From the NCBI RefSeq assembly GCF_018780105.1, contig NZ_JADMKC010000022.1, positions 62,001-126,000 on the forward strand: a stretch of 64,000 nucleotides of DNA. Direction: 5' to 3'. The notes below the pieces were generated by a model. It made no database searches and had not been told where the DNA came from. It saw only the letters and a program-made list of their open reading frames with translations. This DNA comes from Thiobacillus sp. Its GTDB lineage: Bacteria; Pseudomonadota; Gammaproteobacteria; Burkholderiales; Thiobacillaceae. This document shows positions 42,568 through 52,432 of the stretch, in pieces. A program made the translations under genes and the position numbers. Position 1 is the stretch's first letter. The number at the start of each line of letters is the position of its first letter.

Positions 42568-43410
42568 ATGACGAAGCTGCCTGCCGATTCCAGCCGCGAC
42601 TATGCCCGCATCGCCGAGGCCATTGCCTGGCTGCACGCGCACCGCCGCGAGCAGCCAGAACTCGCCGCGCTGGCACGGCAGCTGAATCTCAGCGAGCCGC
42701 ATCTGCAGCGCCTGTTCATGCGCTGGGCGGGGATCAGCCCGAAACGGTTCCTGCAAAGCCTGACGCTGGAATACGCGCGTACCCAACTTGCCGCAACGCG
42801 CGACGTACTGAGCCTGAGTCTGGCGGCCGGGCTGTCCGGGCCGGGGCGCTTGCACGATTTGTTCGTCACGCTCGACGCGGTGTCGCCGGGCGAGGCGAAA
42901 TCCGGCGGTCTGGGGCTGACGATACGGTATGGCGTGCATCCGACGCCGTTCGGCGAGGCGCTCATCGCCGCCAGCGCACGCGGGATCTGCAAGCTGCATT
43001 TTCTGGCCGACGGAGACGATCCCGAATCGCTGCTGCGTGCCGACTGGCCGTTCGCCACCTTGCATGCGGATGCGGCTGCCACGGCTCCGCTGATCGCAAC
43101 GATCTTCCACGCCGCCCGTCCGACTGCGCCGCTGGCGCTGTGGGTCAAGGGCAGCAATTTCCAGTTTCAGGTGTGGCGTGCGCTGCTGGCGATTCCGCCA
43201 GGCGGACTGACGACGTATCGCACGCTGGCCGAAACCATCGGTCATCCGCGCGCGGCACGCGCGGTGGGCAACGCGGTCGCCGCCAACCCGCTGGCGTATC
43301 TCATCCCCTGCCATCGCGTGATCCGCGAATCCGGTGCGCTGGGCGGCTATCGCTGGGGGCTGGTCCGAAAAAACGCGATTCAGGGCTGGGAGTCGGGCGG
43401 CGACGGATGA
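42568..43410 (+). CDS. Ada-type protein: AraC helix-turn-helix plus O6-methylguanine-DNA methyltransferase
   Basis: Protein of 280 residues that removes methyl groups from O6-methylguanine onto its own cysteine. An AraC-type DNA-binding domain (about 14-110, LNLSEPHLQRLFMRWAGISPKRF) is followed by the repair domain with active-site C248 in IPCHRV. The N-terminal zinc domain of E. coli Ada, which repairs phosphotriesters and switches on the regulator, is missing. It may therefore bind DNA without that switch. The 3' end overlaps the convergent RND gene by 31 bases. Confidence 0.92.
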   Translation: MTKLPADSSRDYARIAEAIAWLHAHRREQPELAALARQLNLSEPHLQRLFMRWAGISPKRFLQSLTLEYARTQLAATRDVLSLSLAAGLSGPGRLHDLFVTLDAVSPGEAKSGGLGLTIRYGVHPTPFGEALIAASARGICKLHFLADGDDPESLLRADWPFATLHADAAATAPLIATIFHAARPTAPLALWVKGSNFQFQVWRALLAIPPGGLTTYRTLAETIGHPRAARAVGNAVAANPLAYLIPCHRVIRESGALGGYRWGLVRKNAIQGWESGGDG

Positions 43411-46400
43411 TGCGACGGTAGATGCGCGTTCGCGTTGTGCCCCCGATGCGGATGCGCATCGATTTCTTCCGCCTTTGCCTGCAAGCGCTTGTCGCTCACC
43501 CAGTGATAGAACAACGGGATGAAGAACACGGCGAGGAAAGTGGCGGCCAGCATGCCGCCGACCACACCGGTACCGACGGCATGCCGTGCCCCGGCGCCGG
43601 CGCCCGATGAAATCGCCAGCGGGGCGACGCCGAGGATGAAGGCCAGCGAGGTCATCAGGATGGGGCGGAAGCGCAGGCGTGCCGCCTCCAGCGCAGCGGC
43701 CACGCTGGTGTAGCCCTCCTCTTTTTTCAGCACGGCATATTCGACGATCAGGATCGCGTTTTTCGCCGCCAGGCCCAGCAGCGTGACGAGACCGATCTGG
43801 AAGTACACGTCGTTGCTTTGTCCGCGCAGCCACACAGCGGCGAGCGCGCCAAAGGTACCGAAGGGCAAGGCCATCAGCACCGCAAACGGCAGCGACCATT
43901 TCTCGTACTGCGCGGCGAGGATCAGGAACACCATCAGCACCGCAAGGCCGAGCGCCAGACCCGACGCGCCGGACGAGCGCTTTTCCTGGAACGATGCGCT
44001 GGTCCATTCGTAGCTGAAATCCGGCGGCAGGGTTTTCTTCGCGATCTCGTCGACGATGGCGAGCGCCTGGCCCGAGCTGATGCCCGGTACCGCGCCGCCC
44101 ATGATCTTGACCGCCTGATAATTGTTATAGCGGTCGAGCGTTTCCGGACCGGACGAGAAACTCACGCGCGCCAATGCCGACATCGGCACCATGTCGCCCT
44201 TCGCATTGGGCACGTAGAGCGCGGACACGTCCTGCGGCGTTTTGCGCGCGCCCGGCTCGGCGGACATCAACACCTGCCAGGTGCGACCGTACTTGTTGAA
44301 GTCGTTGACATAGTAGCTGCCGAGCGTGGCCGACAGCGTGTTGAACACGTCGTCGATCTTGACGCCGAGCATCTTGGCTTTTTCGCGATCGACATCGACA
44401 TACAGCTGCGGCACGTGCGGCCGCCACAGCGTCAGCACCTGCGCCAGCCGCTTGTCCGCGCGCGCCGCGGCGAGGAAGGCGTCGGCCACCTGAGAGAGCT
44501 TTTCCGGCCCCGCGTCGCCCTTGTTCTGGATGTAGAACTCGAAGCCGCCCGCGTTGCCAAGGCCAAAGATCGGCGGCGGCGCGAACGCAAGCACCAGCGC
44601 TTCCTTGATGTGGCTGGTCGAGCCCATGATTTCGCCGACCATCTGGTTGATGGTTTTGTCGCGTTCGTCCCAGTGACGGGCGGCGACGAAGATGGTTGCC
44701 GCGCTGTTGCGGAAACCGCCACCGAGGAAATCGAGTCCGGCAAACGCGACGACGTGTTCGACCGCCGGGTCCTGGCGTGCGATGGCATCGATCTGCTTGA
44801 CCACCGCCGTGGTGCGCGCGAGTGTCGCGCCGTCGGGCAGATAGGCGGCGCTGATGTAGTAGCCCTGGTCTTCGTCGGGCACCAGGCTGCCGGGCGTGGC
44901 TTGCCACAGCGTGAACGCGGCGGCGATCATCAGGCCGTAGATCGTGAGCGCGAGCAGCGCGCGCCGCATCAGGAATTTCACGCCGCCCTGATAGTGGCGC
45001 GTCATGCCCGCGAAGCCGCGGTTGAAGGCGCGGAAAAAACGTCCCGGTTCGTGCGGCTTTTCACCTTTGAGCAGCGCCACGCACAGGGCCGGCGTCAGCG
45101 TCAGCGCGACGATGCCGGAGATGACGACGGCAATGGAAATGGTGACGGCGAACTGGCGATACAACTCGCCGGTGAGTCCGCCCAAAAACGCGATCGGGAT
45201 GAACACCGCGCACAACACCAGCACGATGGCGATCACCGGACCGGTGACTTCGCGCATCGCCAGCAGTGCCGCTTCACGCGGCGTTTTGTTCTCTTCGTGA
45301 ATGATGCGCTCGATGTTTTCCAGCACCACGATGGCATCGTCGACCACGATGCCGATGGCGAGCACCATGCCGAACAGCGTGAGCGTGTTGATCGAATAGC
45401 CGAGCAGCAGCAGGCCGACGAAGGTACCGAGCAGCGACACCGGTACGGCGAGGATGGGAATGAGCGTCGCGCGCCAGTTCTGCAAAAAGACGAACACCAC
45501 CAGCACCACCAGCAGGATCGCCTCGCCCAGCGTTTTCACCACTTCGCGGATCGAGACTTCGACAAAGCGCGTCGTGTCGTAAGGGATCGCGTAATCGAGA
45601 CCCTGCGGGAAGGATTTTTTCATCTCCTCGACGGTGCGCTTGACTTCGTCACCCACGTCCAGCGCATTCGCCCCGGGCTGCAGAAAGATGCCGACCAGCG
45701 TCGCCGGTTTGCCGTTGTAGAGACCATTGAAGTCGTAATCCTTCGATCCCAGTTCGACGCGGGCGACATCACGCAGCTTCAGCAACGAGCCATCCGCGTT
45801 CGCCCGCACGACGATGTTCTCGAATTCCGTCGGATCGGCGAGCCGGCCTTTGGCGGTCAGTGAGTACACCAGCGACTGGCCCTGGTCGATGGGCGGCTGA
45901 CCGATTTTCCCCGGCGCGGGCTGGGCGTTCTGTTCGCCGATGGCGTTGGAAATATCCGTCACCGTCACGCCGAGCTGCGCCATGCGGTCCGGCTTGAGCC
46001 AGACGCGCATCGCATAGTCCTTGGCGCCGAAAATCTGCACGTTGGTCGTGCCGGGGATGCGCTTCAAGCGATCCAGCACGTTGAGCGTGACGTAGTTACT
46101 GGTGTACAGATCGTCGAAGCGGCCGTCAGGCGAGAGAAAAGCCAGCACCTGCAGGAAGGCCGACGAGCCCTTTTCCACCGTCACGCCCTGCCGCCGCACT
46201 TCCTCCGGCAGCCGCGCTTCGGCCTGCTTGACGCGGTTGTTGACGTTGAGTGCAGCCTGGTCGACGTCCGATCCGATCTCGAACGTGACCTGGATTTCGA
46301 GCACGCCGTTGGACGCCGAGGTCGACGACATGTACATCATGTCTTCGATGCCGTTGATCGCGTTTTCCAGCGGCGCAGCGACGGTCTGTTCCAGCACCCC

Positions 46401-46565
46401 GGCAGACGCCCCGGGGTAGATCGCACGCACGGTGACAACCGGCGGCGCGATCTCCGGGTACTGCGCAATCGGCAGCACGCGCATCGCCAGCAGACCGGCG
46501 AGCACGACGAGGATGGACAGCACCGTTGAAAAAATCGGCCGGTCGATAAAGTAGCGCGAGAGCAT
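43380..46565 (-). CDS. RND-family multidrug efflux pump (AcrB/HAE1 type)
   Basis: Proton antiporter of 1061 residues of the HAE1 group, which exports hydrophobic drugs. The N-terminus MLSRYFIDRPIFSTVLSIL and RVLPIAQYPEIAPP are typical of AcrB/MexB, and the proton-relay aspartates are in GIVVDDAIVVLENIE. The C-terminus carries a His-rich tail (HPHRGHN and similar). It follows its membrane-fusion gene by 15 bases and is controlled by the divergent TetR gene. No outer-membrane factor gene is in the operon, so a TolC-like protein from elsewhere is expected. Confidence 0.95.
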   Translation of the reverse strand: MLSRYFIDRPIFSTVLSILVVLAGLLAMRVLPIAQYPEIAPPVVTVRAIYPGASAGVLEQTVAAPLENAINGIEDMMYMSSTSASNGVLEIQVTFEIGSDVDQAALNVNNRVKQAEARLPEEVRRQGVTVEKGSSAFLQVLAFLSPDGRFDDLYTSNYVTLNVLDRLKRIPGTTNVQIFGAKDYAMRVWLKPDRMAQLGVTVTDISNAIGEQNAQPAPGKIGQPPIDQGQSLVYSLTAKGRLADPTEFENIVVRANADGSLLKLRDVARVELGSKDYDFNGLYNGKPATLVGIFLQPGANALDVGDEVKRTVEEMKKSFPQGLDYAIPYDTTRFVEVSIREVVKTLGEAILLVVLVVFVFLQNWRATLIPILAVPVSLLGTFVGLLLLGYSINTLTLFGMVLAIGIVVDDAIVVLENIERIIHEENKTPREAALLAMREVTGPVIAIVLVLCAVFIPIAFLGGLTGELYRQFAVTISIAVVISGIVALTLTPALCVALLKGEKPHEPGRFFRAFNRGFAGMTRHYQGGVKFLMRRALLALTIYGLMIAAAFTLWQATPGSLVPDEDQGYYISAAYLPDGATLARTTAVVKQIDAIARQDPAVEHVVAFAGLDFLGGGFRNSAATIFVAARHWDERDKTINQMVGEIMGSTSHIKEALVLAFAPPPIFGLGNAGGFEFYIQNKGDAGPEKLSQVADAFLAAARADKRLAQVLTLWRPHVPQLYVDVDREKAKMLGVKIDDVFNTLSATLGSYYVNDFNKYGRTWQVLMSAEPGARKTPQDVSALYVPNAKGDMVPMSALARVSFSSGPETLDRYNNYQAVKIMGGAVPGISSGQALAIVDEIAKKTLPPDFSYEWTSASFQEKRSSGASGLALGLAVLMVFLILAAQYEKWSLPFAVLMALPFGTFGALAAVWLRGQSNDVYFQIGLVTLLGLAAKNAILIVEYAVLKKEEGYTSVAAALEAARLRFRPILMTSLAFILGVAPLAISSGAGAGARHAVGTGVVGGMLAATFLAVFFIPLFYHWVSDKRLQAKAEEIDAHPHRGHNANAHLPSHHPSPPDSQP

Positions 46566-46580
46566 GATGGCGGCCCTGGA

Positions 46581-47771
46581 TTATTTTGTCGCCGGCGCGG
46601 CGGGCGTCTTGGGCGCCGCGCCGGCTTCGCTGGCGGCGACCGGCATGCCAGGGAAGAAAATCCGCGCCATGCCGTCGACGATCACACGGTCGCCCGCTTT
46701 CAGCCCCGTCCTGATGACCCAGCGACCCGTACGCTGGCTGGGCTCGCCACCCGTCCATGCCCCTACTTCCACGGGTCGCGGCAGCGCGAGCGTCATGCCC
46801 TTGTCGCCTGGCGTAGCCACGTATACGAACTTGCCGGTCGGACCGTCCTGCACGGCCGATTGCGGCACGGTGACCGCGTCGGGCAGCGTGCCGCCCTCGA
46901 CGAGCACGCGCACGAACTGCCCCGGTTTCAGCTGGCTGTCGGCATTGGCAAATTCGGCGCGCATGTCGAACGCGCCGGTATCCGGGTTGGCCTTGTAGTC
47001 GCTGAAGTTGAGTTTGCCCGCCGTGTCCACACGGCTGCCGTCGGCCAGCACCAGGCCGATTTTCTGCGTGCCTGTTTGCAATGCGCCTTCGTCGATTTGT
47101 TTCTCCAGAGCGAGCCGTTCGTCTTCGCCGATGGAAAAACGCGCGTAGATCGGATGAATCTGCGCCAGCGTGGTGAGCGCAGGCCCAGTGGAGCTGACCA
47201 GTGCGCCTTCGACCTGCAGGGCTCGCCCCATCACGCCGCTCAGCGGCGCACGGATTTCCGCGTAGCCGCGACTGATGCGCGCGTCGGCCAGATTGGCCTC
47301 TGCCGATTTCACCCCCGCATGCGTGACGTCCACCGCCGCTTGCGTGGCATCGAGCGCGCGCTGGCTCAAAAAGCCTTGCGCCGCCAGGGACTGGTTGCGC
47401 GCAAGTTCGATCTGCGCTTCCTTGAACAGCGCCTGGCGATTGGCTACCTCGGCCTGGGCGACGCGCATTTGCGCGGCGAGACTCGCGCTATCCAGCGTGT
47501 AGAGCAATGCGCCCGCCTTCACCGGCGCACCTTCCTCGAAGTGGCGGCGTTCGATGAGCGCCGCCACGCGCGGCCGGATTTCCACCTCGCGCGAGGCCTC
47601 CAGACGGCCCACATATTCAAAGCTCACCGACACGCGGCCTGGCACGACCGTCTCGACGGTGACCGCAGCGGGTGGCGGCATGCCGCCACCCGCTGCGGTG
47701 GCCCCCTGCTTGCCGCACGCAGCGAGCAAAACGGCAAAACTCAATACGATGAACGTAGCAAAGCGATGCAT
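46581..47771 (-). CDS. RND efflux membrane-fusion lipoprotein (AcrA type)
   Basis: Adaptor lipoprotein of 396 residues. The ATG at 47771 follows AGGGGAG and opens a lipoprotein signal ending LLAAC. Barrel, lipoyl (RPRVAALIERRHFEEGAPVKAG), helical hairpin (about 95-160) and membrane-proximal domains are in the usual order; the tail is Ala/Pro/Lys rich. First gene of the pump operon, with an AcrR-like palindrome 46 bases upstream of the start codon. Confidence 0.93.
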   Translation of the reverse strand: MHRFATFIVLSFAVLLAACGKQGATAAGGGMPPPAAVTVETVVPGRVSVSFEYVGRLEASREVEIRPRVAALIERRHFEEGAPVKAGALLYTLDSASLAAQMRVAQAEVANRQALFKEAQIELARNQSLAAQGFLSQRALDATQAAVDVTHAGVKSAEANLADARISRGYAEIRAPLSGVMGRALQVEGALVSSTGPALTTLAQIHPIYARFSIGEDERLALEKQIDEGALQTGTQKIGLVLADGSRVDTAGKLNFSDYKANPDTGAFDMRAEFANADSQLKPGQFVRVLVEGGTLPDAVTVPQSAVQDGPTGKFVYVATPGDKGMTLALPRPVEVGAWTGGEPSQRTGRWVIRTGLKAGDRVIVDGMARIFFPGMPVAASEAGAAPKTPAAPATK

Positions 47772-47816
47772 GTCGCTCCCCTGGATTGCTGTTGGATAGC
47801 GGCTATGATAATCACA

Positions 47817-47832
47817 TACATTCATGAATGTA
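47817..47832. promoter_or_regulatory. AcrR-like operator between TetR gene and efflux operon
   Basis: TACATTCATGAATGTA is a perfect palindrome in an ACATACATT...AATGTAAATT context. This closely resembles the E. coli AcrR operator (TACATACATT...AATGTATGTA). It lies in the 83-base gap between the divergent genes, as expected for a TetR repressor controlling both. Confidence 0.75.
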
Positions 47833-47854
47833 AATTGATTCACCCACAGTTTTT

Positions 47855-48514
47855 ATGGACAATCCCCCCATGGTCAAGAAAACCCGTGAAGACGCCCTCG
47901 CCACGCGCGATGCCCTGCTGACCGCTGCGTTGCAGGTATTCCGCGAACGCGGCGTGGCCCATACGCGGCTGTCGGACGTGGCCGAACGCGCCGGCGTGAC
48001 GCGCGGCGCGATCTACTGGCATTTCAGGGACAAGGCCGAACTGTTCGCCGCCGTATGCGAGCGCGGCACGATGCCGGTGGAAGCGCTGCTTGCCGAAGCC
48101 AGCCGTAGCGCGCAGTGCGACCCGCTCGCCACGGTGAAGCAACTGGCGCTGATGGCCCTCACCCAATTAGCCGAACACGCCGACACCCAGGCGATGTTCG
48201 ATGTGATTTTCCACAAATGCGAATTCACCGACGATCTCGCGTCGGTCGTCGCCAAGAACGACGCCGACCGTGCGTCCTGCCTGTCGCAGGTGCAAGGACT
48301 GTTCGATCAGGCCGTGGCCGCCGGCCAGTTGCCACCCCACGCCGATACCTATCTCGCCACGCAGGGCCTGCATGCCTACATGGTGGGCCTGATGCACGAA
48401 TGGGTGCTGAACCCGGCCAGTTACGATCTCGCCGCCTGCGCCGAGCCGCTGCTCGACTGCTACCTCGCGGGGCTCACGCTGCGTCCGCCGGTGTGCGCTC
48501 CCCTCGCGACTTGA
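47855..48514 (+). CDS. TetR-family repressor of efflux pump (AcrR-like)
   Basis: Repressor of 219 residues. The N-terminal helix-turn-helix is TRLSDVAERAGVTRGAIYWHF, a TetR hallmark close to AcrR/TtgR. The C-terminal half binds the inducer. Starts are possible at 47855 and at the second ATG, 47870 (MVKKTREDAL). Divergent from the efflux operon with a shared palindrome. The end overlaps the convergent photolyase gene by 41 bases. Confidence 0.92.
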   Translation: MDNPPMVKKTREDALATRDALLTAALQVFRERGVAHTRLSDVAERAGVTRGAIYWHFRDKAELFAAVCERGTMPVEALLAEASRSAQCDPLATVKQLALMALTQLAEHADTQAMFDVIFHKCEFTDDLASVVAKNDADRASCLSQVQGLFDQAVAAGQLPPHADTYLATQGLHAYMVGLMHEWVLNPASYDLAACAEPLLDCYLAGLTLRPPVCAPLAT

Positions 48515-49919
48515 ACAGCGCCAGCGCCTGCACGCGCTGCACCGCGTGGTCAACGATGGGCGCGGGATATTCACTGCCAACCCCCACACCAATTCGCTTT
48601 TGCTCGGCGGCAGCCAGCGTCCATGGCGCGTGGATGAACTTGTCCGGCAAAGCAGCCAGTTCGGGCAGGTAGCGGCGGATGAACTTGCCCTGCGGGTCGA
48701 ACCGTTCGGACTGTGTCACCGGGTTGAAGATGCGGAACCACGGTTGCGCATCGCAGCCGACCGACGCCGCCCACTGCCAGCCGCCGCTGTTGGCAGCGAG
48801 GTCGAAATCGATCAGCTTGTCGGCGAAATAGCGCTCGCCGAGCCGCCAGTCGACCAGCAAATCCTTGGTCAGAAAACTCGCCGTCACCATTCTCAAGCGG
48901 TTGTGCATGTAGCCGGTCTGATTCAATTGCCGCATGGCAGCATCGACCAGCGGGTAGCCGGTGCGCGCTTCGCACCACGCTTCGAAATGCCCCGGCGGGT
49001 TGGGCCACGGCAGGGCGTCGAGTGCCGGTTTGTAGGTATGGCCCGCGGCGACATCAGGACGGTGCCACAGGATCTGGTGATAAAAGTCGCGCCAGATCAG
49101 TTCCGACAGCCAGGTCTGCGCGCCGCGGCCGCCCTGCTGCCAGGCCACCGCGGCGAGCTGGCGGATGGAGACGGTGCCAAAGCGCAGGTGCACCGACAGG
49201 TACGACACGCCCTTGACCGCCGGGAAGTCGCGCGCCTCCTGATAGTGCTCGATCCTGTGCAGAAAATCCTCGAGCAATTGCGCCCCGCCCGCCATGCCGG
49301 TGGGCAGCTTCAGCGCACCCAGGTTTGTGGGCACGAAACCCAAGGCCTGTAAATCCGGAACCGGCGTCGACACGTCTGCCAGCTGGTGGGTATACGCATC
49401 GACCGGATAGGCGCGCAGGTCATACGGCGTCAGCCGCTTGAGCCAGGCATTTTTGTAAGGCGTAAAAACGCTGAAGGGCGTCTTGCCGAGGGTGAGCACT
49501 TCCTCACGCTCGAAAATCACCGTGTCCTTGTAATGGTGGACGGCAATGGCGCGGCCACGCAACGCGGCCTCGACCGCAGCATCGCGCGCCTGCGCCGCCG
49601 GGTCGTCGTCGTGATTGAAGAAAACCGCGCCGGCCTGCAACTCGACCGCCAGTTGCACGATTTCGTCGCGCGCCACCCCATGCCGGACCACCAGTCCACC
49701 GCCCTGCGCCTGCAGGGCCTGCTGCAATTCGCCGACGCTGGCATGGATAAACTCGACGCGGCGGTCGGCGGGGTCGGGCAGCGCATCCAGGATTTCCCGA
49801 TCGAAAACAAAGGCGCATACGACTTCGCGCGCCTGTTTCAACGCATGGTAAAGCGCGGCGTGGTCAAAGTTGCGCAGGTCGCGGCGAAACCAGACGAGGG
49901 CGCGGGCGTATTCAGGCAT
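48474..49919 (-). CDS. phrB: Deoxyribodipyrimidine photolyase
   Basis: Blue-light enzyme that splits cyclobutane pyrimidine dimers, with FAD and an antenna cofactor. It has 481 residues. ALVWFRRDLRNFDH opens the antenna domain. The FAD domain includes WSELIW-type segments (LSELIWRDFYHQIL), GYPLVDAAMRQL and the GGWQWAASVGCDAQPWFRIF region. Its gene is convergent with and overlaps the TetR gene. Suggests at least some light exposure of the organism's habitat. Confidence 0.94.
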   Translation of the reverse strand: MPEYARALVWFRRDLRNFDHAALYHALKQAREVVCAFVFDREILDALPDPADRRVEFIHASVGELQQALQAQGGGLVVRHGVARDEIVQLAVELQAGAVFFNHDDDPAAQARDAAVEAALRGRAIAVHHYKDTVIFEREEVLTLGKTPFSVFTPYKNAWLKRLTPYDLRAYPVDAYTHQLADVSTPVPDLQALGFVPTNLGALKLPTGMAGGAQLLEDFLHRIEHYQEARDFPAVKGVSYLSVHLRFGTVSIRQLAAVAWQQGGRGAQTWLSELIWRDFYHQILWHRPDVAAGHTYKPALDALPWPNPPGHFEAWCEARTGYPLVDAAMRQLNQTGYMHNRLRMVTASFLTKDLLVDWRLGERYFADKLIDFDLAANSGGWQWAASVGCDAQPWFRIFNPVTQSERFDPQGKFIRRYLPELAALPDKFIHAPWTLAAAEQKRIGVGVGSEYPAPIVDHAVQRVQALALFKSRGERTPADAA

Positions 49920-50003
49920 GGCTTGTGCTGGTCGCTATAGTGGGAGAACAGTGTGCAAAAAGAGGTGTTTGCCGGATTTGAGGCAGATTACAATGGAGGC
50001 GTC

Positions 50004-50564
50004 ATGATGGATACCGTCAATCTCACCCACCACTTCCTGATCGCCATGCCCAATATGGTCGATCCGAATTTTCATGGCTCCTTGACCTACATCTGCGAGC
50101 ACAACGAACAAGGTGCGCTTGGCGTGGTCGTCAACCGGCCGATCGAGCTGGATCTATCGACCCTGTTCGAGCAGATCGGCCTGTCGCTGCCCGAGCGCCT
50201 GCACAGTGACATCGTGTATTTCGGCGGACCGGTACAGACCGAGCGCGGGTTTGTCCTGCACACCCCGCCGCTGACCTTCAGTTCCACGCTGACGGTCAGC
50301 GACGCCATCAGCCTGACCACGTCGAAAGATGTGCTCGAAGCCGTCAGCAAGGGCGAGGGACCGGAAAAATTCATGGTATCGCTCGGCTACGCCGGCTGGT
50401 CGCCCGGCCAGCTGGAAGAAGAACTCAAGCAGAACGCCTGGTTGTCGGTTGCAGCCGACCCGCAGGTGATTTTCGATCTGCCGCCGGAAACCCGCCTGAA
50501 TGCCGCGATGAAGCTGCTCGGCATCGATTTCGCCAGCCTGTCCGACGAAGCCGGGCACGCTTGA
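50004..50564 (+). CDS. yqgE: YqgE/AlgH family protein (UPF0301)
   Basis: Protein of 186 residues of the YqgE/AlgH family, whose function is not settled. Start at 50004 (or the next codon pair at 50007) follows GGAGG. Family motifs: [20 protein letters not shown] and the GGPV and GYAGW segments. First of the operon with ruvX, pyrR, pyrB and pyrX, an order found in many beta- and gammaproteobacteria. A divergent promoter region of 84 bases separates it from the photolyase. Confidence 0.93.
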   Translation: MMDTVNLTHHFLIAMPNMVDPNFHGSLTYICEHNEQGALGVVVNRPIELDLSTLFEQIGLSLPERLHSDIVYFGGPVQTERGFVLHTPPLTFSSTLTVSDAISLTTSKDVLEAVSKGEGPEKFMVSLGYAGWSPGQLEEELKQNAWLSVAADPQVIFDLPPETRLNAAMKLLGIDFASLSDEAGHA

Positions 50565-51010
50565 ACGCGGACGTGGACTACGCCGATACCCACGGCACGG
50601 TGCTGGCCTTCGATCTGGGCCTGAAACGAACCGGCGTCGCCTCGGGCGAGCTGTCGATCGGCGTGGCGCATCCACTCACCGTGATCCAGGCCGAATCCAC
50701 CGATGCGCGCCTCGCCGCCATCGGCAAACTGATCGCAGAATGGCAACCGGTCCTGCTGGTGCTGGGGCTGCCGACCCATGGCGACGGCAGCGAACATGAA
50801 ATGACACGGGTAGCGAAAAACTTCGCACGCAAACTAGAATCCAGTTTCAAGCTGCCGGTGTTCTGGGTAGACGAGCGCCATACCAGCACCGCGGCCGAAT
50901 CCGAACTCCACGCCCGCGGCATCCACGGCAAGAAAAACAAGGCGCTGGTCGACGCAGTGGCTGCCCAACTCATATTGCAAGGTTTTTTCGATGCACGCCT
51001 CATTGCCTGA
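50561..51010 (+). CDS. ruvX: Putative pre-16S rRNA nuclease / Holliday junction resolvase-like RuvX (YqgF)
   Basis: RNase H-fold nuclease of 149 residues. Catalytic acidic residues are in [13 protein letters not shown] (Asp) and the C-terminal [12 protein letters not shown] (Asp). Shown in E. coli to take part in 16S rRNA 5' maturation; the Holliday junction role is older and less certain. TTG start overlaps the yqgE stop by 4 bases; the 3' end overlaps pyrR by 20 bases. Confidence 0.93.
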   Translation: MNADVDYADTHGTVLAFDLGLKRTGVASGELSIGVAHPLTVIQAESTDARLAAIGKLIAEWQPVLLVLGLPTHGDGSEHEMTRVAKNFARKLESSFKLPVFWVDERHTSTAAESELHARGIHGKKNKALVDAVAAQLILQGFFDARLIA

Positions 51011-51485
51011 CGCCACCACCCTGATTGGCCGGCTCGCCGAAGCCATCGCTCCCACGCTTACCGCGGACACCTACATCGTCGGCATCCACACCGGCGGCGT
51101 GTGGGTCGCCGAACGCCTGCATGCGCTGCTGAAATGCACCCAACCGCTCGGCACGCTCGACATCTCGTTCTACCGCGACGACTTTTCGCGCATCGGCCTG
51201 CATCCCCAGGTCAAGCCGTCCAACCTACCGTTCGACCTGGAAGGCCGCAGCATCCTGCTGGTGGACGACGTGCTGCACAGCGGCCGCACGGTCCGCGCGG
51301 CGATGAACGAACTGTTCGACTACGGTCGTCCGGCGGCCATCCGGCTGGCGGTGCTGATCGACCGCGGCGGCCACGAACTGCCTATCCGTCCGGATTTCGC
51401 CGGCCATGTAGTCGATATACCCAAACACCAGAACATCATTCTTTCCCGCCTCGACGACGGCCACCTCACGCTCTCACTTGCATGA
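50991..51485 (+). CDS. pyrR: PyrR bifunctional regulator / uracil phosphoribosyltransferase
   Basis: Phosphoribosyltransferase-fold protein of 164 residues. The PRPP-binding motif [16 protein letters not shown] is intact. In Gram-positive bacteria PyrR binds pyr mRNA to attenuate transcription; here no typical pyr attenuator is visible, so the role may be enzymatic or regulatory by another route. Overlaps ruvX (20 bases) and pyrB (ATGA). Confidence 0.93.
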   Translation: MHASLPDATTLIGRLAEAIAPTLTADTYIVGIHTGGVWVAERLHALLKCTQPLGTLDISFYRDDFSRIGLHPQVKPSNLPFDLEGRSILLVDDVLHSGRTVRAAMNELFDYGRPAAIRLAVLIDRGGHELPIRPDFAGHVVDIPKHQNIILSRLDDGHLTLSLA

Positions 51486-52432
51486 ACCTACAACTTACAG
51501 AAGACGGCAAACTGCATCATCTCCTCACCCTGGATGGCCTGCCCCGCGCCATCCTGACGCAAATTCTCGACACCGCCGAATCCTTCATGGACGTGGGCGA
51601 GCGCGAAGTCAAAAAGGTGCCGTTGCTGCGCGGCAAGAGCATTTTCAACCTGTTCTTCGAGCCGTCGACGCGCACCCGCACCACCTTTGAAATCGCCGCC
51701 AAGCGCCTGTCTGCCGATGTGGTCAACCTGAACATTTCCACTTCCAGCCAGAGCAAGGGTGAAGCCATCCTCGACACCGTCGACAACCTGTCCGCGATGC
51801 ATGCCGACATGTTCATCGTGCGCCACAGCCAGTCGGGGGCGGCGCACTTCATCGCGCGCCACGTGGCGCCACACATTTCGGTGGTCAACGCCGGCGACGG
51901 CCGCCATGCGCATCCGACGCAGGGCCTGCTCGACATGTTCACCATCCGCCGCTACAAGGGCGCGTTCCACAACCTGACGGTCGCCATCGTCGGCGACGTG
52001 CTGCACTCGCGGGTTGCCCGCTCGCAGATCCACGCGCTGACCACGCTGGGGGTGCCCGAGGTGCGGGTGATCGGACCGAAAACCCTGCTGCCGACCGGCA
52101 TCGAACAGATGGGCGTCAAGGTGTTTCACGACATGGAAGCCGGCCTCAAGGGCTGCGACGTCGTCATCATGCTGCGCCTGCAGAACGAACGGATGAAAAG
52201 CGCACGGCTGCCTTCCTCGCAGGAATACTTCAAGTTCTTTGGCCTCACGCCGGAGAAACTGGCGCTGGCCAAGCCCGACGCGATCGTGATGCACCCCGGC
52301 CCGATGAATCGCGGCGTCGAGATCGACTCGGCCGTGGCCGACGGTCCGCAGTCGGTGATCCTGCCGCAGGTGACTTACGGCATCGCCGTGCGCATGGCGG
52401 TGATGGCGATGCTGGCAGGGGGAACGGCATGA
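51482..52432 (+). CDS. pyrB: Aspartate carbamoyltransferase catalytic chain
   Basis: First committed step of pyrimidine synthesis: carbamoyl phosphate and aspartate to carbamoyl aspartate. It has 316 residues from ATG 51482, overlapping the pyrR stop. The carbamoyl-phosphate site [12 protein letters not shown] (59-70) and the HPTQGLLD motif are intact. In this gene arrangement the enzyme belongs to the class that associates with a non-catalytic dihydroorotase-like subunit, encoded by the next gene (ATGA overlap). There is no PyrI. Confidence 0.96.
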   Translation: MNLQLTEDGKLHHLLTLDGLPRAILTQILDTAESFMDVGEREVKKVPLLRGKSIFNLFFEPSTRTRTTFEIAAKRLSADVVNLNISTSSQSKGEAILDTVDNLSAMHADMFIVRHSQSGAAHFIARHVAPHISVVNAGDGRHAHPTQGLLDMFTIRRYKGAFHNLTVAIVGDVLHSRVARSQIHALTTLGVPEVRVIGPKTLLPTGIEQMGVKVFHDMEAGLKGCDVVIMLRLQNERMKSARLPSSQEYFKFFGLTPEKLALAKPDAIVMHPGPMNRGVEIDSAVADGPQSVILPQVTYGIAVRMAVMAMLAGGTA

